From: Planotetraspora thailandica
GTDB taxonomy: Bacteria; Actinomycetota; Actinomycetes; Streptosporangiales; Streptosporangiaceae
DNA: 33,210 bases
Assembly (NCBI RefSeq): GCF_016863335.1
Contig: NZ_BOOR01000090.1
Coordinates: 1 to 33,210 of the forward strand
Direction: 5' to 3'
This document shows positions 1 through 8,097 of this stretch, one piece after another. The notes under the pieces are model-generated. The model had not been told where the DNA came from. It worked only from the letters and a program-made list of their open reading frames with translations, and made no database searches. Each line of letters begins with the position of its first letter. Within the stretch, counting starts at the first letter, position 1. Position numbers and translations under genes: made by a program.

Positions 1-154
1 ATATCTCCCCAGGAGCGCCAGGCGTACCAGCGCAAGCTCGAGGTCACGCTCCAGGTTCGAGGTCGCTCGGGCAGCGGGTTGTCCGTTGAGACCCACAGCC
101 GTACAGAAGATCCATCCGGGGCGAAAGCCCGTTCGGCCGCCGTGTTCCAGGCGG

Positions 155-830
155 GCTTACCAGGTGTTCGTCAGGCGGGTGTCGGGACGTTCGATACGGA
201 CGCCTCAGCCAAGGTCGGCGTCAGGGGTTCCGGCGTGGTGGGCGGTGATGATCGGCCGGGCAGGTCGGATGTGGTTCCAGTCCTGCAGGAGGTCGACGAG
301 CCGGGTGGTGAGGCGGCGACTGTCGGGTCCGTGGGCGACGATCCCGATCTCACGGGAGACAGGGCCGTACGAGCGGGCGGCGATGTAGGCGAGGGTGCCG
401 CCGTCGGACAGGCTGGCTCCTGCCCACCGCAGAGCTAGGCCGCCGATTCCAGCCTTACGGGCATCCGCGCTCACCGACAATCGGTACGAACCCGCGGACA
501 CGGGCGTAGCCGGCGACCAGTTCGCCGGTCGGCTGGAGGTCAAGGGCGAGAGAGCGGGTGAGGCCCTTGCCGTGCGGGCGGATCGGAACGACGATCCGCC
601 CACTGGGGGTGAGTTGGTCCCACCACGCTTGGGAGATGTCCCAGGCTCCGGCGGTGACGATGATCCGGCCTCAGGGTGCGACTTTGGCCCAGCCTGCCGC
701 GCCGTACCCGCAGACGGTGGCGGCAGCGGAGCACCCGGCTCTGTGGAGGGCGGCGCGGGGCGGTGGACCAGCCGGGCGGGATGCCGAGTCGGCCCGGGTC
801 AGGGTCGGCGGTCAGGAGTCGGTGGGACCG
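155..830 (-). pseudogene. Decayed protein-L-isoaspartate O-methyltransferase (PCMT) gene
   Basis: Reading leftwards, the pieces match the C-terminal two thirds of an actinobacterial PCMT-like SAM methyltransferase. There is a motif resembling RAALHRAGC, then VCGYGAAGW (where VxGDGAxGW is expected), an in-frame TGA, then RIIVTAGAWDISQAWWDQL and GRIVVPIRPHGKGLTRSLAL. After a frameshift come GGTLAYIAARSYG and PARPIITAHHAGTPD, and a second frameshift is needed to reach the terminal RPDTRLTNTW before a TAA at about 155. The SAM-binding N-terminus is not recognisable. One nonsense codon, at least two frameshifts and a missing start make this a non-functional relic. The family normally repairs isoaspartyl residues, or modifies peptides when linked to RiPP clusters; no precursor gene is visible here. 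Family assignment is from motif memory and fairly secure. Confidence 0.75.
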
Positions 831-979
831 GCCAGGTCCTCCTGAGTCGTCCGAGGCTCTGCTTACCGGCGGTGCTGCTGGCGGCGCCGCTCTCGGACTA
901 CTTCCCCGCCTCCTTAGAGACCACGACAGAGACCACGACGACTCCAACTGATACAGCCGGCCGATGCCGGTGCTCAGAT

Positions 980-1012
980 ACGCCCGGACGGTCACCTCCG
1001 ACGGCCGGGCGT
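980..1012 (-). terminator. Possible terminator hairpin after hrpA
   Basis: A perfect 8-bp inverted repeat (ACGCCCGG ... CCGGGCGT) with a 17-nt loop lies directly after the hrpA stop codon in the direction of transcription. There is no T-run, which is common in high-GC actinobacteria. The long loop makes this a weak call. Confidence 0.35.
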
Positions 1013-1013
1013 C

Positions 1014-4000
1014 TCAGAGGGACAGCGCGTCGATGGCCTTGCGGATGCGCTTCTCCGAGACGGGAGCCGGGGTGCCGAGTTGCTGCGCGAAGAAGCTCAC
1101 CCGCAGCTCCTCGATCATCCAGCGCACGTCCTGTACGGCTTTCGCGGCCCGCTCGGCGGGTTTGAGGCGGTCGAGCAGGTCGCGGTAGTCGTCCTCGACG
1201 TCGTGCACCCGGTGCATCCACTCGCGGTCGCGGTGGGGGTCGTCGGGCAGCTTCTCCAACCGCCGCTCCACCGCCCGCAGGTAGCGGTGCAGGTCGGGCA
1301 GCCTGTCGTAGCCCGTGCCCGTGACGAACCCGGAATAGATGAGCGCGTCGAGCTGGTCCCTGATGTCGGCGACGGCGTCGGCCGGCCCGCGCAGAGCCGT
1401 CTGCACCGAATGCCAGGTGGCCAGGATGCGCTCGACCCGGGCGACGACCTCTTCCGTGGTGGGGAACAGCGACGCTCGCACATGGTCGTGGAGCCGCAGG
1501 AAACCGGCCTCATCCCAGGCCGGCCCCCCTGCCTCGGCCATCAGCTTGTCGGCGGCACAAGCCGTGCAGTCGTCGAACAACGCGGCGGCACCCCCGTGGG
1601 GGCTGCGGCTGAGGGCCAGCTTCTGCGCGGTGCCGAGGCCGCGCAGGATGGCCTTGGCCGGGCTGACGGTGTTGAGGAGCAGGAGCCGGCGGGTGCCCGC
1701 CCACATCGACTGCTGCTGCTCCGCCTCGGTCTCGAACATCCGGACCGCGACGGAGGTCGTGTCGTCGGCGAGCGCCGGGTAGGCCCGCAGCCGCCCGCGT
1801 TCGAACACCTTGGGCAGCGCCGCGATGGTCCAGTTCGTTAGGCCGGTGCGTTCCAGGTCGTCGGCCGCCTTCGACAGGGTGGCGCGCAACCGGGGGGCGA
1901 GGGTGCGTTTGAGCTCCTCGAGGTCCTTGCCCTCGGCGACGAGCCGCTTCCCGTCGTCGACGACCCGGTAGGTGATCCGCAGATGGTCGGGCACCTGGTC
2001 GAACGCCCACGCGTCCCGCGGGATCGTCACGCCGGACATCTGGTGCAGTTCACGCTCGAGCGTGTCGAGGATCGGCTCGCTTCCGGGCTTCGCCCGTTCG
2101 AGTACGGCTTTCGCGAAGTTGGGGGCGGGCACGAAGTTGCGCCGCAGGTGCTTGGGGAGCGACCGGATGAGCGCGGTGAGCAGGTCTTCCCGCAGGCCCG
2201 GGATCTGCCAGTCGAACCCCGTCGGGTCGACCTGGTTCAGCACGTCGAGCGGGATGTGCACGGTGACGCCGTCGGAGCCGGCCTGCCCGCTGTCCGGCCC
2301 GGCGAGCGAGCCCGGCTCGAAGCGGTAGGTCAGGCGCATGCGCTGCCCGTTCTGCCGCCAGGCGTCGGGGTAGTCCTGTGCGCTCACCCCCGCCCCGGAG
2401 TTGACGAGCATTTCCGGGGAGAACGTCAGCAGGCCGGGTGTGACGGCCGAGGTCTTCTTCCACCAGCTGTCGAAATGGCGCCCGGAGACGACTTCCGGCG
2501 GGATGTGCGCGTCGTAGAAGTCGAACAGCGTCTCGTCGTCCACGAGGATGTCGCGGCGCCTGGCCTTCTCCTCGAGCTGCTCGACCTCCTGCAGCAGCTT
2601 GCGGTTGTCGTGGAAGAACCGGTGGTGGGTGCGCCACTCGCCGTCGACCAGGGCGTGCCGGATGAACAGCTCCCGGCTCAGCTCGGGATCGATCCTGCCG
2701 TAGTTGACCTTGCGCTCGGCCACGATCGGCACGCCGTACAGGGTGACCTTCTCCAGGGCCATGACGGCGGCCTGGTCCTTCTCCCAGTGGGGTTCGCTGT
2801 AGGTCCGCTTGATCAGGTGCTGGGCGAGCGGCTCGATCCACTCGGGTTCGATCTTGGCGTTGACCCGGGCCCACAGGCGGGAGGTCTCGACCAGCTCGGC
2901 CGACATGACCCACAGCGGTTGCGTCTTCGACAGGGTCGAGCCGGGGAAGATGGCGAAGCGGGCGTTGCGGGCGCCGACGTATTCGGTGATGGGCCGGCGC
3001 GGGCCATCCTGCTTGCGCTTGGCGTCGACGTCCTTGACGCCGATGTGCGACAGGAGCCCGGTGAGCAGCGCCTGATGAATGCGCTGCGGGTCGGCGTCGA
3101 CGCTGTTGGGGACGATGCCGAGGTTCTTGGCGACCTGACGGAGCTGGCTGTCGATGTCCTGCCATTCCCTGACCCGCAGGTAGTTCAGGAACTCGGCCTT
3201 GCAGAGCCTGCGGAACGCGCTGGACGACAGCGCCCGCTGCTGCTCGCGCAGGTAGCTCCACATGTTGAGGTAGGTCAGGAAGTCCGATTCCTTGTCGGCG
3301 AACCGGCGGTGTTTCTCGTCGGCCGCCTGCTGCTTGTCGGCGGGCCGTTCGCGGGGGTCCTGGATCGACAACGCGGCGGCTATCACCATGACCTCGCGGG
3401 CGCAGCCGTTCTTGTCGGCCTCCAGCACCATGCGGGCGAGGCGGGGGTCCACGGGCAGCTGTGCGAGCTTGCGCCCGAGCGGGGTCAGTTTGGCGCCGCG
3501 GTCGAGAAGCGCGCCGAGCTCGACCAGCAGGTTGACGCCGTCCTTGACCTGGCGGGCGTCCGGCGGCTCGACGAACGGGAAGGCCGCGATGTCGCCGAGG
3601 CCGAGGGAGGTCATCTGCAGGATGACGCTGGCCAGGTTCGTACGGAGGATCTCCGGGTCGGTGAACTCGGGGCGGGAGACGAAGTCCTCCTCCGAGTAGA
3701 GCCGGATGCAGATGCCGTCGGAGGTGCGCCCGCACCGGCCCTTCCGCTGGTTGGCCGAAGCCTGCGAGACCGGTTCGATCGGCAGGCGCTGCACCTTGAG
3801 CCGGTGGCTGTAGCGGGAGATGCGGGCCGTTCCGGGATCGATCACATAGCGGATGCCGGGCACGGTCAGCGACGTCTCGGCGACGTTGGTGGCCAGCACG
3901 ATCCTGCGGCCCCGGTGTGCCTGGAAGACGCGGTGCTGCTCGGCGGCCGACAGCCGGGCGTACAGCGGGAGCACCTCTTCCTGCCGGCTTTTCAGCGCGT

Positions 4001-4907
4001 CGGCGGTGTCCCGGATCTCCCGCTCCCCGCTGAGGAAGACCAGGATGTCGCCCGGCCCCTCGGCGCACAGCTCGTCGACCGCGTCCACGATGGCCTGCGT
4101 CTGGTCGTCGTCGTCCTCGACCGGCCGGTAGCGCACCTCGACCGGGTAGGTGCGCCCGGAGACCTCGACGATCGGCGCGCCCTCCGCCCCGGGAGGCGCG
4201 AAATGGCGGGAGAACCTCTCGGGGTCGATCGTCGCCGAGGTGATGATGACCTTGAGGTCGGGCCGCTTGGGCAGCAGCTGCTTGATGTACCCGAGGATGA
4301 AGTCGATGTTGAGGCTGCGCTCGTGCGCCTCGTCGATGATCAGTGTGTCGTACTGCAGCAGCAGCGGGTCGGTCTGCATCTCCGCGAGGAGGATGCCGTC
4401 GGTCATCAGCTTGACCAGGGTGCCGTCGCTGGAGTGGTCGGTGAAACGCACCTTGTAGCCGACCGCCTCGCCCAGCGGGATCGACAGCTCCTCGGCGATG
4501 CGCTCGGCGACCGTGCGCGCCGCGATCCGCCGGGGCTGGGTGTGCCCGATGAGGCCGTGGACGCCGCGGCCGAGCTCCAGGCAGATCTTCGGCAGCTGGG
4601 TGGTCTTGCCGGAGCCGGTCTCCCCCGCGACGATCACGACCTGGTGGTCGCGTATCGCCTCGAGCAGGTCGTCCTTGCGCTGGCTGACGGGCAGCTGGGG
4701 TGGGTAGCTGAGTCGCGGCACCGCCTCGCGGCGTGCCGCGACCCGCAGCTCGGCCGCGTCGATGTCGCTTGCGATCTCGCCCGCGACGGCCTCGCGTGAC
4801 CTGCCGTCACGCACTTTGCGCATTCCGTCGATACGGCGGCGCAGCCTGCGCTGATCGCGCAGCATCAGGCCGGGCAGGCGGCCCTGGAGATCGGCGAGCA
4901 TGTTCAT
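1014..4907 (-). CDS. hrpA: ATP-dependent RNA helicase HrpA
   Basis: DEAH-box RNA helicase of about 1,300 residues, the normal length for full-size bacterial HrpA; cytoplasmic, acting on structured RNA and ribosomes. Near the N-terminus are Walker A GETGSGKTT (about residue 95), the DEAH box in LIIDEAHERS (about 192), SAT (about 224) and motif VI QRKGRCGR. These are followed by the HA2/OB region and a long DUF3418-type C-terminal part. The longest open frame begins at a TTG at 4928, but ATG codons at 4907 and 4901 are more credible: a GGA lies 6 nt before the 4901 ATG, homologs typically begin near MLADLQ, and no Shine-Dalgarno precedes the TTG. The gene stands alone, transcribed leftwards, 62 nt downstream of the winged-helix gene. 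All core motifs are intact. Confidence 0.96.
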   Translation of the reverse strand: MNMLADLQGRLPGLMLRDQRRLRRRIDGMRKVRDGRSREAVAGEIASDIDAAELRVAARREAVPRLSYPPQLPVSQRKDDLLEAIRDHQVVIVAGETGSGKTTQLPKICLELGRGVHGLIGHTQPRRIAARTVAERIAEELSIPLGEAVGYKVRFTDHSSDGTLVKLMTDGILLAEMQTDPLLLQYDTLIIDEAHERSLNIDFILGYIKQLLPKRPDLKVIITSATIDPERFSRHFAPPGAEGAPIVEVSGRTYPVEVRYRPVEDDDDQTQAIVDAVDELCAEGPGDILVFLSGEREIRDTADALKSRQEEVLPLYARLSAAEQHRVFQAHRGRRIVLATNVAETSLTVPGIRYVIDPGTARISRYSHRLKVQRLPIEPVSQASANQRKGRCGRTSDGICIRLYSEEDFVSRPEFTDPEILRTNLASVILQMTSLGLGDIAAFPFVEPPDARQVKDGVNLLVELGALLDRGAKLTPLGRKLAQLPVDPRLARMVLEADKNGCAREVMVIAAALSIQDPRERPADKQQAADEKHRRFADKESDFLTYLNMWSYLREQQRALSSSAFRRLCKAEFLNYLRVREWQDIDSQLRQVAKNLGIVPNSVDADPQRIHQALLTGLLSHIGVKDVDAKRKQDGPRRPITEYVGARNARFAIFPGSTLSKTQPLWVMSAELVETSRLWARVNAKIEPEWIEPLAQHLIKRTYSEPHWEKDQAAVMALEKVTLYGVPIVAERKVNYGRIDPELSRELFIRHALVDGEWRTHHRFFHDNRKLLQEVEQLEEKARRRDILVDDETLFDFYDAHIPPEVVSGRHFDSWWKKTSAVTPGLLTFSPEMLVNSGAGVSAQDYPDAWRQNGQRMRLTYRFEPGSLAGPDSGQAGSDGVTVHIPLDVLNQVDPTGFDWQIPGLREDLLTALIRSLPKHLRRNFVPAPNFAKAVLERAKPGSEPILDTLERELHQMSGVTIPRDAWAFDQVPDHLRITYRVVDDGKRLVAEGKDLEELKRTLAPRLRATLSKAADDLERTGLTNWTIAALPKVFERGRLRAYPALADDTTSVAVRMFETEAEQQQSMWAGTRRLLLLNTVSPAKAILRGLGTAQKLALSRSPHGGAAALFDDCTACAADKLMAEAGGPAWDEAGFLRLHDHVRASLFPTTEEVVARVERILATWHSVQTALRGPADAVADIRDQLDALIYSGFVTGTGYDRLPDLHRYLRAVERRLEKLPDDPHRDREWMHRVHDVEDDYRDLLDRLKPAERAAKAVQDVRWMIEELRVSFFAQQLGTPAPVSEKRIRKAIDALSL

Positions 4908-4969
4908 TCCATGCTCAAGGATAGGCAACCGGCCCTACCGCTTCGCCAGTCGATTTTTCCGCGCCCGGC

Positions 4970-5620
4970 TCAGGCTCGGGGCTGCTGGTACTTGTAGCCC
5001 ACGTTGCGCACCGTCACGATGCGCCCGGCGTGCCGGCCCAGCTTGCGGCGAAGCCTGAGGACGTGCACGTCCACGGTGCGCGCGCCCTCGTCGCCGTACC
5101 GGTCCCAGACGGCCGCCATCAGCTGGCGGCGGTTGAAGACCCGGCCGGGCGAGGCGAGCAGGTAGTCGAGCAGTTCGAACTCGCGATAGGTGAGGTCGAC
5201 GTCCGTACCGTCCACCCGCACCGCGCGGGCCGCCCGGTCGACGACCAGTTCCTCCACGGGCGTGGGCTGCTGGGCCGCAGGCCGGCTCCGTGCCTGGCGG
5301 GCGGCCTCGTCGCGGTGCGGCACGGCGTGCACGGGCCTGGTCGTCCGCGTGCCGGTCGCGGCCGGGGAGGGGCCTGCGGGCCGGGCGGTGTCCGGTCCCT
5401 GAGGTGCGGGCTCGGCCACAGGAGTGAGTCCGGGCAGGGCGGTCCCTGCGAGTTGCGCGATCTGACGGCCCTCCTCCAGCGGGACGACGTGGGCGACGAT
5501 CACGAGCGCGGTGTCGGACCCGGGGATCGGCACCATGCTGAGCACGCTGGCGTCGTCCGCCGGGGACGCGTCGAGACCCGACTCTCTTCGGCGCGCGACG
5601 AAATCGATGACGTGGGACAT
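4970..5620 (-). CDS. Stand-alone OmpR/PhoB-type winged-helix regulator without receiver domain
   Basis: Protein of 216 aa. Residues about 125-214 form an OmpR/PhoB-type winged helix: LTYREFELLDYLLASPGRVFNRRQL, then the recognition-helix region RTVDVHVLRLRRKLG and the wing VRNVGYKY. The N-terminal 65 residues do not look like a CheY receiver (no DD...D...K pattern), and a Pro/Ala/Arg-rich linker joins them to the DNA-binding part. Activity is therefore unlikely to be controlled by a classical phosphorylated Asp. The ATG at 5620 has AAGGAG 8 nt upstream. No histidine kinase is adjacent. Transcription-factor function follows from the domain; the target genes are unknown. Similar receiver-less proteins are common in Streptosporangiales (family knowledge). 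Confidence 0.85.
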   Translation of the reverse strand: MSHVIDFVARRRESGLDASPADDASVLSMVPIPGSDTALVIVAHVVPLEEGRQIAQLAGTALPGLTPVAEPAPQGPDTARPAGPSPAATGTRTTRPVHAVPHRDEAARQARSRPAAQQPTPVEELVVDRAARAVRVDGTDVDLTYREFELLDYLLASPGRVFNRRQLMAAVWDRYGDEGARTVDVHVLRLRRKLGRHAGRIVTVRNVGYKYQQPRA

Positions 5621-5805
5621 TGCGGGTTCTCCTTGCCTGTGGGACGTCCGGGCGGCGGGGTTGTGCCGGGGATCAACAGGCGGCGCCGCAGACGCGGAGC
5701 AGATCGATGTGACGACGCTCGGTCAGTCTTCGCCATGAAGCCATGAAGGCATCGTGACACGAATATTCCATGGTATTCAAGTAGGAATTAACGATAATCA
5801 TGGCA

Positions 5806-5822
5806 CGCCGACACCCTCGGCG
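5806..5822 (-). terminator. Possible terminator after ppgK
   Basis: A 6-bp perfect stem (CGCCGA/TCGGCG) with a 5-nt loop starts 19 nt after the ppgK stop codon in the transcribed direction, followed by an AT-richer stretch. The stem is short, so this is tentative. Confidence 0.35.
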
Positions 5823-5840
5823 AGCATCCCGGCCTGGCGG

Positions 5841-6566
5841 TCAGCGGCCGACGGCGGCCATGGCCGCGCCGATGATGCCCGCCTCGTTCCGCATGACGGC
5901 CGGCACCACGGGGGTGTCCTTCAGGTCGATGAGCGGCAGGAACTTGTCGGCCTTCTTGCTGACGCCTCCGCCGACGATGATCAGCGAGGGCCACAGGAGG
6001 TTGCGCATGTGCTCCAGGTATTCCTGCACATGTTCGGCCCATTTCTCCCAGCTCAGATCGTGGGACTCCCGAACGTGGTCGGACGCCCGGTGCTCGGCCT
6101 CCTTGCCGCGGATCACCACGTGGCCGAACTCGGTGTTGGGCACCAGCCGGCCGTCGGCGAACAACGCGCTGCCGATGCCCGTGCCGAAGGTCAGCATGAG
6201 CACGGCCCCCGTGCGCCCGCGCCCGGCGCCGAAAGTCACCTCGGCGATGCCGGCGGCGTCCGCGTCGTTGAGCACGGCCACCCCGTCACCGAACAGCTCG
6301 GACCCCTTGACCCCGATCCAGGACTTGTCGACGTTGGCCGCCGTCCTGATGACCCCGTCCATGACCACGCCGGGGAAGGTGATCCCGACCGGCCCCTTCC
6401 ACGAGAAATGCTCGACGATCTGCCGTACGGTCGCCGCGACCGCCGCGGGCGACGACGGCTCCGGGGTCGGGATGCGCAGCCGCTCCCGCGTGAGGCTTCC
6501 CGTCTCCGTATCCACGGTGGCGCCCTTGATCCCCGAGCCGCCGATGTCGATGCCCAGCGCTTCCAT
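5841..6566 (-). CDS. ppgK: Polyphosphate glucokinase
   Basis: ROK-fold kinase of 241 aa that phosphorylates glucose with inorganic polyphosphate (and usually ATP) to give glucose-6-phosphate, feeding cytoplasmic glycolysis. The N-terminus has the phosphate-binding loop IDIGGSGIKGA. Further on are GITFPGVV, the sugar-site region NDADAAGIAE, the second phosphate loop TFGTGIGSALF and the PPGK-type NTEFGHV. The CXCGXXGC zinc site of ROK repressors is absent, as expected for PPGK. The length fits the family (about 240-260 aa). The ATG at 6566 is preceded by GGAGGA with 4 nt spacing. It is transcribed leftwards, apparently alone, divergent from the membrane-protein gene at 6707. Confidence 0.95.
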   Translation of the reverse strand: MEALGIDIGGSGIKGATVDTETGSLTRERLRIPTPEPSSPAAVAATVRQIVEHFSWKGPVGITFPGVVMDGVIRTAANVDKSWIGVKGSELFGDGVAVLNDADAAGIAEVTFGAGRGRTGAVLMLTFGTGIGSALFADGRLVPNTEFGHVVIRGKEAEHRASDHVRESHDLSWEKWAEHVQEYLEHMRNLLWPSLIIVGGGVSKKADKFLPLIDLKDTPVVPAVMRNEAGIIGAAMAAVGR

Positions 6567-6641
6567 GACTTCCTCCAGGTCCGTCGATCAACGCTACCCC
6601 GCACGGGAGCACGTACGCATGGCCGTACACCAGGTTGCTCA

Positions 6642-6682
6642 CCACACGTGTGGCCTCAGTGACGTGGGGTAACCACATGTGG
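6642..6682. promoter_or_regulatory. Two palindromic sites 30 bp apart, upstream of the 98-aa membrane protein gene
   Basis: CCACACGTGTGG at 6642-6653 and CCACATGTGG at 6673-6682 are both perfect palindromes with the same outer arms (CCACA/TGTGG). They are centred 30 bp apart, close to three helical turns, in the divergent gap between ppgK and the 6707 gene. The right site ends about 13 nt before the Shine-Dalgarno. Paired operators for a dimeric regulator are the simplest reading; the regulator is unknown. Confidence 0.5.
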
Positions 6683-6706
6683 AGAAATCGCCATAAGGGG
6701 GACGAA

Positions 6707-7003
6707 ATGATCGGTATGATGCATCGGATGGGCCTGCGCTCGAACATGATGTACACGGCCGGGCTCGCCTCCGTCGGCCTCTCGGTCGTCTCCTGGGTCC
6801 TGTCGCAGCGGTACGAGTCGGCGGGCACGGACCGCGCCGACCGCTGGGGACTGTTCGTGGGCGAGTGGGCGCCGACCCTGTTCGCGATGGGCGTGGCGCT
6901 GCGTCTGGAGGAGATGCGGTCGGAGAAGGAGCGCGGGACGGCGGAATGGCGCGAGCGGACCATGGAGCGCGCCCCGGGCATGCCCTCACGCGCGGGAGTC
7001 TGA
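6707..7003 (+). CDS. Small two-helix membrane protein of unknown function
   Basis: Protein of 98 aa when started at the ATG at 6707, which has GGGGGA 4 nt upstream; the longer reading frame from 6635 runs through the palindromic sites and is unlikely. Residues about 15-33 (MYTAGLASVGLSVVSWVLS) and about 47-66 (RWGLFVGEWAPTLFAMGVAL) are hydrophobic and could span the membrane. The tail is charged (RLEEMRSEKERGTAEWRER) and probably cytoplasmic. No named family is recognised, but this layout is common among short actinobacterial membrane proteins. Its 3' end overlaps the likely start of the kinase-like gene, suggesting co-expression. Confidence 0.75.
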   Translation: MIGMMHRMGLRSNMMYTAGLASVGLSVVSWVLSQRYESAGTDRADRWGLFVGEWAPTLFAMGVALRLEEMRSEKERGTAEWRERTMERAPGMPSRAGV

Positions 7004-7608
7004 CGTCCGCCACCCCTCCTGGCACCGCCCCACCGGACGCCGCCCCTCCCGCCACCGTCTCGCCCGGCACCGGCTCGCCGGAGGCTCTTGCGGAGTGGCT
7101 GCGCACCCGGCCTCCCCGTGCCGGCGGCACACGCGTGCTCGCCGTGGAGGGCCGGTCGGGCGCGGGCAAGTCCACCCTCGCCGATCGGGTCGCGGACAGA
7201 CTGGGTGCGCCGGTCGTGCGCATGGACGACCTGTACGACGGGTGGGACGGCCTGCTCGCCGGGGCGGACTCCCTGCTGCGATGGGTGCTTCTTCCGATCT
7301 CCGCCGGCCGTCCTCCGCGCTGGCGCCGCTACGACTGGCAGCGGGGCGAATACGCCGAATGGCACACGGCTCCCGTCACTGACACGCTCGTCGTCGAAGG
7401 CGTCGGATCCGGCGCCAGGCAGGCCGGGCCGTACCTGAGCGGCCTGGTGTGGCTGGAAGCCGGCGAGGGGGTACGCAGGGAGCGGGCGCTGGCCCGCGAC
7501 GGCGAGGTCTACGCGCCGCACTGGTCGCGCTGGGCCGCCCAGGAGGAGCGGTATCACGCCGCCCACGACGTGCGCGCCCGCGCCGATCTGACCATCGTCA
7601 CCGGCTGA
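6946..7608 (+). CDS. Uridine-kinase-like P-loop ATP-binding protein
   Basis: About 220 aa. Walker A is GRSGAGKST, followed by VVRMDDLYDGWDGL, the DD(L/F)Y motif typical of the uridine kinase/phosphoribulokinase-like P-loop group. PRWRRYDWQRGEYAEWH and LVVEGVGSGAR match the substrate-lid and Walker B-like parts of small actinobacterial uridine-kinase-like proteins. Nucleoside or small-molecule phosphorylation is inferred; the substrate is not known. Start choice: the ATG at 6946 has a GGCGGA stretch directly upstream and gives a 58-nt overlap with the preceding gene; the frame stays open to 6865. The Ala/Pro/Thr-rich N-terminal segment before EALAEWLRTRP is not conserved-looking, so the true start could lie further downstream. 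It converges on the cupin gene. Confidence 0.82.
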   Translation: MARADHGARPGHALTRGSLTSATPPGTAPPDAAPPATVSPGTGSPEALAEWLRTRPPRAGGTRVLAVEGRSGAGKSTLADRVADRLGAPVVRMDDLYDGWDGLLAGADSLLRWVLLPISAGRPPRWRRYDWQRGEYAEWHTAPVTDTLVVEGVGSGARQAGPYLSGLVWLEAGEGVRRERALARDGEVYAPHWSRWAAQEERYHAAHDVRARADLTIVTG

Positions 7609-7633
7609 CGGACCGCGCTGAACGGACCAGGGA

Positions 7634-8056
7634 TCACCCATCAGGCCAGTACGACTCTTCGGGGAAGGCGGCGCGGTACTCCTCGTCCGAGACGGCCTCG
7701 AACCACTCCGTCTTGCCGCTCGCCGTGACCGCGATGTGCACGAAGGTGTCGTCGGGCACCGCGCCGTGCCAGTGCTTCTCCCCCGGCTCGATGTGGACCC
7801 AGTCGCCCGGGCCGATCTCGACGCCCCTGGTCTGCCCCCAAAGGCCCATCACGCCCCGCCCGGACAGCACGAAGATCGCCTGCTCGCCCTCGTGGACGTG
7901 CCAGAGGGAGCGCGCCCCGGGGTCGTAGGTGAAGCGGTAGGCCCGCATGCCGTCCTTTTCGATCGGCTCCAGGATGGTGGCCTCCCAGACCTCGGCCGTG
8001 AACCTCCCCGCGACCGGCCTGGCCACCCTGATCTCGTCTTCCCTGACGAATCTCAT
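7634..8056 (-). CDS. Cupin-domain protein
   Basis: Small single-domain cupin of 140 aa. Motif 1 is LWHVHEGEQAIFVLSGRG (HxH...E...G) and motif 2 is PGDWVHIEPGEKHWHGA, so the usual metal ligands (two His, one Glu, one His) are present. Such proteins may be metal-dependent enzymes or ligand-binding proteins; the reaction cannot be told from sequence. The start MRFVREDEI at 8056 has a purine-rich GGAGAAG about 10 nt upstream; the open frame upstream of it is low-quality Arg-rich shadow. The gene lies 41 nt downstream of the universal stress protein gene on the same strand and is probably co-transcribed with it. Confidence 0.88.
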   Translation of the reverse strand: MRFVREDEIRVARPVAGRFTAEVWEATILEPIEKDGMRAYRFTYDPGARSLWHVHEGEQAIFVLSGRGVMGLWGQTRGVEIGPGDWVHIEPGEKHWHGAVPDDTFVHIAVTASGKTEWFEAVSDEEYRAAFPEESYWPDG

Positions 8057-8097
8057 CGCTACTTCTTCTCCTCGGATTCCTGTGCGGTGCCGCTCTC

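Noticed and set aside
1983-4799. 938-codon open frame antisense to hrpA
   Set aside because: Produced by GC-rich third positions of hrpA read on the opposite strand; no domains, while the hrpA frame has every helicase motif.
7088-7608. Alternative overlapping frames in the kinase-like gene
   Set aside because: Only the 6946-7608 frame carries Walker A and the DDLYDG motif.
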